DNA of 30,355 bases from Tieghemiomyces parasiticus (Eukaryota; Kickxellomycota; Dimargaritomycetes; Dimargaritales; Dimargaritaceae). Position numbers and translations under genes: made by a program. The notes below the pieces were generated by a model that was not told where the DNA came from, ran no database searches, and saw only the letters and a program-made list of their open reading frames with translations. Within the stretch, counting starts at the first letter, position 1. The number at the start of each line of letters is the position of its first letter. Positions 27,465 through 30,355 of this stretch are shown here, in pieces. The stretch lies in the NCBI GenBank assembly GCA_027575765.1, contig JANBPT010000569.1:1-30355 (forward strand), given 5' to 3'.

Positions 27465-29582
27465 TTAAGTCAGGCTGTACTGGGGCCCGCCCCCGCCCTC
27501 AGGCACAGTCCAGTTGATATTCTGGGCCGGGTCCTTAATATCGCACGTCTTGCAGTGGATACAGTTCTGCGAGTTAATCTGGAACCGTTTCTGACCCGGG
27601 TGGGCATCATCATCGACGTATTCATACACCCCCGCCGGGCAGAACCGGGCCTCGGGGCCGGCAAACACCGGCAGGTTACGCTCGACCTGAACCTTGGGGT
27701 CCTTGAGTTGCAGGTGGACGGGCTGGTTCTCGGCGTGGTTAGTACCAGTGCGCGACACGCTCTCGAGGAGATCAAAGGTGACCTCGCCGTCGGGTTTCGG
27801 GTACGCGATGGGTTTAAAGTTCTTAGCCGGCTGAAGCATGGCGTAGTCCGGACCAGGGTGCTTCCAGGTCCACGGGGCTTTACCCTTCAACACTACGGTA
27901 TCCAGTCCTGTCCATGCCATGAACCCAAACAGGCCCAGTGGGCTGTGGAACGACGGGCGCACGTTGCGCACCGCGTAGAGCTCCTGGTACACCCACGAGT
28001 CGCGCATGGCCTGCTCGTACGGTGACACGTCCAGAGCGGTGTAGGGCACTTCCTCCGCACCCTCACCCGCGGCCTTGTAGGCGCCCAAAATGGCCTCGGC
28101 GGCCACCTCCGCGGCGACGATACCACTCTTCATGGCGGTGTGCGTCCCCTTGATCTTAGGCAGGTTGAGAAATCCGGCGGTACAGCCGATGAGGGCGCCC
28201 CCGGGGAAGGTCAATTTGGGAATGGATTGGTAACCACCTTCGTTAAGGGCGCGGGCTGCGTAGGAAATGCACTTGCCGCCCTCCAGCGTGGCACGCAGTT
28301 TCGGATGAGCCTTGAAGCGTTGGAATTCCTGGTAGGGCGAGAGGTACGGGTTGCGATAGTCCAGGCCCACCACGTACCCCAGACTGACCAGGTTGTCGGC
28401 CATGTGGTACAGGAAGCCACCGCCGTAGGTCTGATAGTCGACCGGATAGCCCACGTAGTGGTGGACGGCGCCTGGAGTGTGCTTGGCCGGGTCGATTTCC
28501 CACACCTCCTTGATCCCGAGCCCGTAAGTCTGGGGCTGGCTGTCCTTACGCAGGTCGAATCGGCGGATCAACGTTTTGGTTAGGGACCCGTGACAACCCT
28601 CAGCGAACAAGGTCACCCGGGCATGGAGGGCCATCCCACGCTCAAAGTTATCCTTAGGCCGGCCGTCCTTGTCGAGCCCCACGTCGTTAGTCGCAATGCC
28701 CTGTACGGCACCCTGGTCGTCGTAGAGCACCTCGCTGGCAGCGAACCCAGGGAATATCTCTACGCCCAGCTCCTCGGCTTGCTCCCCGAGCCACTTAACG
28801 ACGTTGTTCAGGCTGACGATGTAGTTGCCATGGTTGGACATTTGGGGCGGGTGCGGCAGCGGGATCGACGACGACCGGGTCAGGTAGTGCATGTGGTCTT
28901 CGAGAGCTGGCTGGTCGAGAGGGGCGCCGCGTTCCTTCCAGTCGGGAATCAGTTCGTCAAGCGCACGGGTTTCAATCACTGCCCCGGACACCGTATGGGC
29001 ACCCACTTCGCCGGCCTTTTCCACAACGATCACGCGGAGCTCCTGGCCACGTTCATTGGCCAGCTGCTTCAGACGGATGGCCGCGCTCAGACCGGCCGGC
29101 CCGGCGCCTACGACTACAACATCGGCCTCGTCAACGAAACGCTGTTCGACTATTCGAGGATCCTCCACGGCCTTCTCACCCTCGGCCTCCTTCTTACCCT
29201 CCAGGCAGGTAGCCGTCGAAGTCGACACACAGCGCGTGATGGTCTCGCTTAGTGCCACCAGCGGCGATGTCATGTGAGGCGGGAAGGTCTGACCCATCTC
29301 TGTGATGCGGAGGTTCGGTGGGCACCCCGGCGCGAGGGTCGGATCCGATGAGCGCGAGCGTCCCAGTGCCTGTGTGGGCCGCAGGTGCGCCGCCAGGCTC
29401 AGCGTCGACGAAGGCCGCAAGGTCCCGGGTGCCAGCACCGAGCGGAAGGGATTACCGCTGCTGTTCGCCGCGAGCAGCACCCCCGAGGCGGAGGTCTTCT
29501 TGGCAACTTGGATGGCGTGCATGCGGGCGTTGATCCGTGACTGTTTGGCTAGGACGCGCAATGAGCGACCCAGTGTGTACAT
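27465..29582 (-). CDS. Electron transfer flavoprotein-ubiquinone oxidoreductase (ETF-QO), mitochondrial
   Basis: Role: passes electrons from reduced ETF (fatty-acid and amino-acid dehydrogenases, choline breakdown) to ubiquinone at the inner mitochondrial membrane; homologue of human ETFDH and yeast CIR2. 705 residues from the first ATG (29582); the frame upstream opens only from a TTG. The N-terminus is rich in Arg, Ser and Leu with almost no acid ([20 protein letters not shown]), as expected of a matrix-targeting presequence. FAD site GAGPAG at about 159-164, with [19 protein letters not shown] following. The C-terminal ferredoxin-like domain holds the 4Fe-4S ligands: Cys648 (FCPAGVYEY) and Cys674, Cys677, Cys680 ([12 protein letters not shown]). 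The presequence and linker (about 150 residues) are longer than in mammalian homologues. One exon, no lesions. Confidence 0.96.
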   Translation of the reverse strand: MYTLGRSLRVLAKQSRINARMHAIQVAKKTSASGVLLAANSSGNPFRSVLAPGTLRPSSTLSLAAHLRPTQALGRSRSSDPTLAPGCPPNLRITEMGQTFPPHMTSPLVALSETITRCVSTSTATCLEGKKEAEGEKAVEDPRIVEQRFVDEADVVVVGAGPAGLSAAIRLKQLANERGQELRVIVVEKAGEVGAHTVSGAVIETRALDELIPDWKERGAPLDQPALEDHMHYLTRSSSIPLPHPPQMSNHGNYIVSLNNVVKWLGEQAEELGVEIFPGFAASEVLYDDQGAVQGIATNDVGLDKDGRPKDNFERGMALHARVTLFAEGCHGSLTKTLIRRFDLRKDSQPQTYGLGIKEVWEIDPAKHTPGAVHHYVGYPVDYQTYGGGFLYHMADNLVSLGYVVGLDYRNPYLSPYQEFQRFKAHPKLRATLEGGKCISYAARALNEGGYQSIPKLTFPGGALIGCTAGFLNLPKIKGTHTAMKSGIVAAEVAAEAILGAYKAAGEGAEEVPYTALDVSPYEQAMRDSWVYQELYAVRNVRPSFHSPLGLFGFMAWTGLDTVVLKGKAPWTWKHPGPDYAMLQPAKNFKPIAYPKPDGEVTFDLLESVSRTGTNHAENQPVHLQLKDPKVQVERNLPVFAGPEARFCPAGVYEYVDDDAHPGQKRFQINSQNCIHCKTCDIKDPAQNINWTVPEGGGGPQYSLT

Positions 29583-30279
29583 GGTCAAAGGGTGATACAA
29601 GTAGTTGGAAATTGTGGAAATCGGAGGGTTCCCAGAAGGGGATTTAGAGGTTGGGGATAACGAGCTGTACCTGACTAAAGTAAGAACGAGACTACCGTTG
29701 TCAAAATGGTTTCTAAATCAACATTCTAAGATGTAGGTGAAGCAGCTTCATAAGCGGCAGTGGTGGTGCTCAGAGTAGGGGACCGGGGAGATCCGTCACA
29801 CGCTTGCCAGAGGCTGCGAAGTCACCTCCTCTCTCTGGATGACAGTGGGCGTAATGTCGCCAGGCTTTGGAGTCGCGGGGAGGGTGCTCGTGAGGGCTAT
29901 TCCTAATATCGACACAACAAAGTGGCTATTTTGGATTTTGAAGTAGCCTTTCCCCCGCTCGTCGGCTGACCTCTGATAACGCTTTCAGCTGCTGGCCGGC
30001 TAGTCCTATGCCCACCACCGGAGAGCCAATCATCGGTTAAAAGGCCGGCCCATGCGAAACCGTCAGTGGAATCATTTGCGCTGGCACGTGGATAATATAA
30101 CTCAAGATTCCAAGGGCTACATCAGGTGCCTTCGTTGGTAGGGTGCGGAAAAATAGCATCGCTTTGACCGCTGCTGCAAGCGACAACAGTGGGGTAAATA
30201 TGCCAGTCCCCTGCGTATATTAGCGGTTAAGATGACAACTTTGTTTGCCTACTGTTGGTAATACGAAGTTGAGAAGGGC
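29583..30279. other. Intergenic region upstream of ETF-QO
   Basis: Holds the ETF-QO promoter side and the 3' side of the tRNA gene. No open frame of note and no clear TATA element at a fitting distance. Confidence 0.5.
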
Positions 30280-30284
30280 AAAAA
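30280..30284 (-). terminator. RNA polymerase III T-run terminator for tRNA-Leu
   Basis: Five T on the minus strand, starting three bases past the tRNA 3' end, as expected for Pol III termination. Confidence 0.75.
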
Positions 30285-30287
30285 GTG

Positions 30288-30355
30288 TGGTCAGAGTGGG
30301 ATTCGAACCCACGCCTACAAGAGTAGACTACGACCTGAACGTAGCGCCTTAGACC
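30288..30355 (-). tRNA. tRNA-Leu(CAG), 5' end beyond the window
   Basis: On the minus strand, the 3' part of a tRNA is visible: the anticodon arm CTACG-TTCAGGT-CGTAG (5 perfect pairs, anticodon CAG, reading CUG), a long variable arm typical of class II tRNA-Leu, the T arm GTGGG-TTCGAAT-CCCAC (5 perfect pairs, B box GGTTCGAATCC), and the acceptor 3' strand ending TGACC with discriminator A. The 5' acceptor strand and most of the D arm lie outside the window. No intron is seen after the anticodon. A Leu identity for a CUG reader argues against CUG reassignment. Confidence 0.93.

Noticed and set aside
1..30355. CRISPR array, bacterial operon or prophage features
   Set aside because: No regularly spaced repeats were seen, and the spliced genes and gene content are eukaryotic.

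Overview
The window is eukaryotic nuclear DNA, most likely from an early-diverging fungus. The basis is compact genes, short introns with GTAAGT-like donors and CAG/TAG acceptors, a mitochondrial-type ETF-ubiquinone oxidoreductase, an APC11 RING protein carrying the CPMD ending known from fission yeast, a tricalbin-like ER-plasma membrane tether and a nuclear tRNA-Leu. A Kickxellomycotina/Dimargaritales-like genome is my guess from overall feel only; the sequence alone does not prove it.

Layout. 1-4.1 kb: two tandem minus-strand copies of a ketopantoate reductase-family gene. The left copy (137-1325, two exons) is intact. The right copy (3065-4086) has two nonsense codons and a frameshift. 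Both are followed by the same 136-bp 3' flank, and the identity stops exactly at the stop codon. 4.1-7.0 kb: no recognisable gene, but a 63-bp imperfect palindrome lies just upstream of the broken copy. 7.0-8.0 kb: a secreted, very acidic, low-complexity protein. 8.36-8.91 kb: a two-exon HIT-family (HINT1/HNT1) hydrolase on the minus strand. 9.56-10.28 kb: a tetraspanin on the minus strand. 10.3-13.1 kb: no recognisable gene, but one nested inverted repeat. 13.1-14.8 kb: a flavin amine-oxidase-like protein with a C-terminal membrane anchor. 15.3-20.8 kb: a 1847-residue tricalbin-like protein on the minus strand, convergent with the previous gene. 20.9-24.5 kb: gene-free. 24.55-26.1 kb: RAE1/GLE2 in four exons. 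26.75-27.1 kb: APC11. 27.46-29.58 kb: ETF-ubiquinone oxidoreductase on the minus strand. 30.29 kb to the right edge: tRNA-Leu(CAG), minus strand, cut by the window end.

Most genes are housekeeping: vitamin B5/CoA precursor synthesis, nucleotide phosphoramidate hydrolysis, membrane organisation and lipid transfer, mRNA export, cell-cycle ubiquitination and mitochondrial electron transfer. They do not form one obvious pathway. The only suggestive neighbours are RAE1 and APC11, whose products are linked in mitotic control in animals. I found no convincing new multi-gene system. The items most worth a second look are the duplicated reductase with its sharply bounded identical 3' flank, the orphan secreted acidic protein, and the tricalbin with six C2-like modules and a histidine-rich tail.
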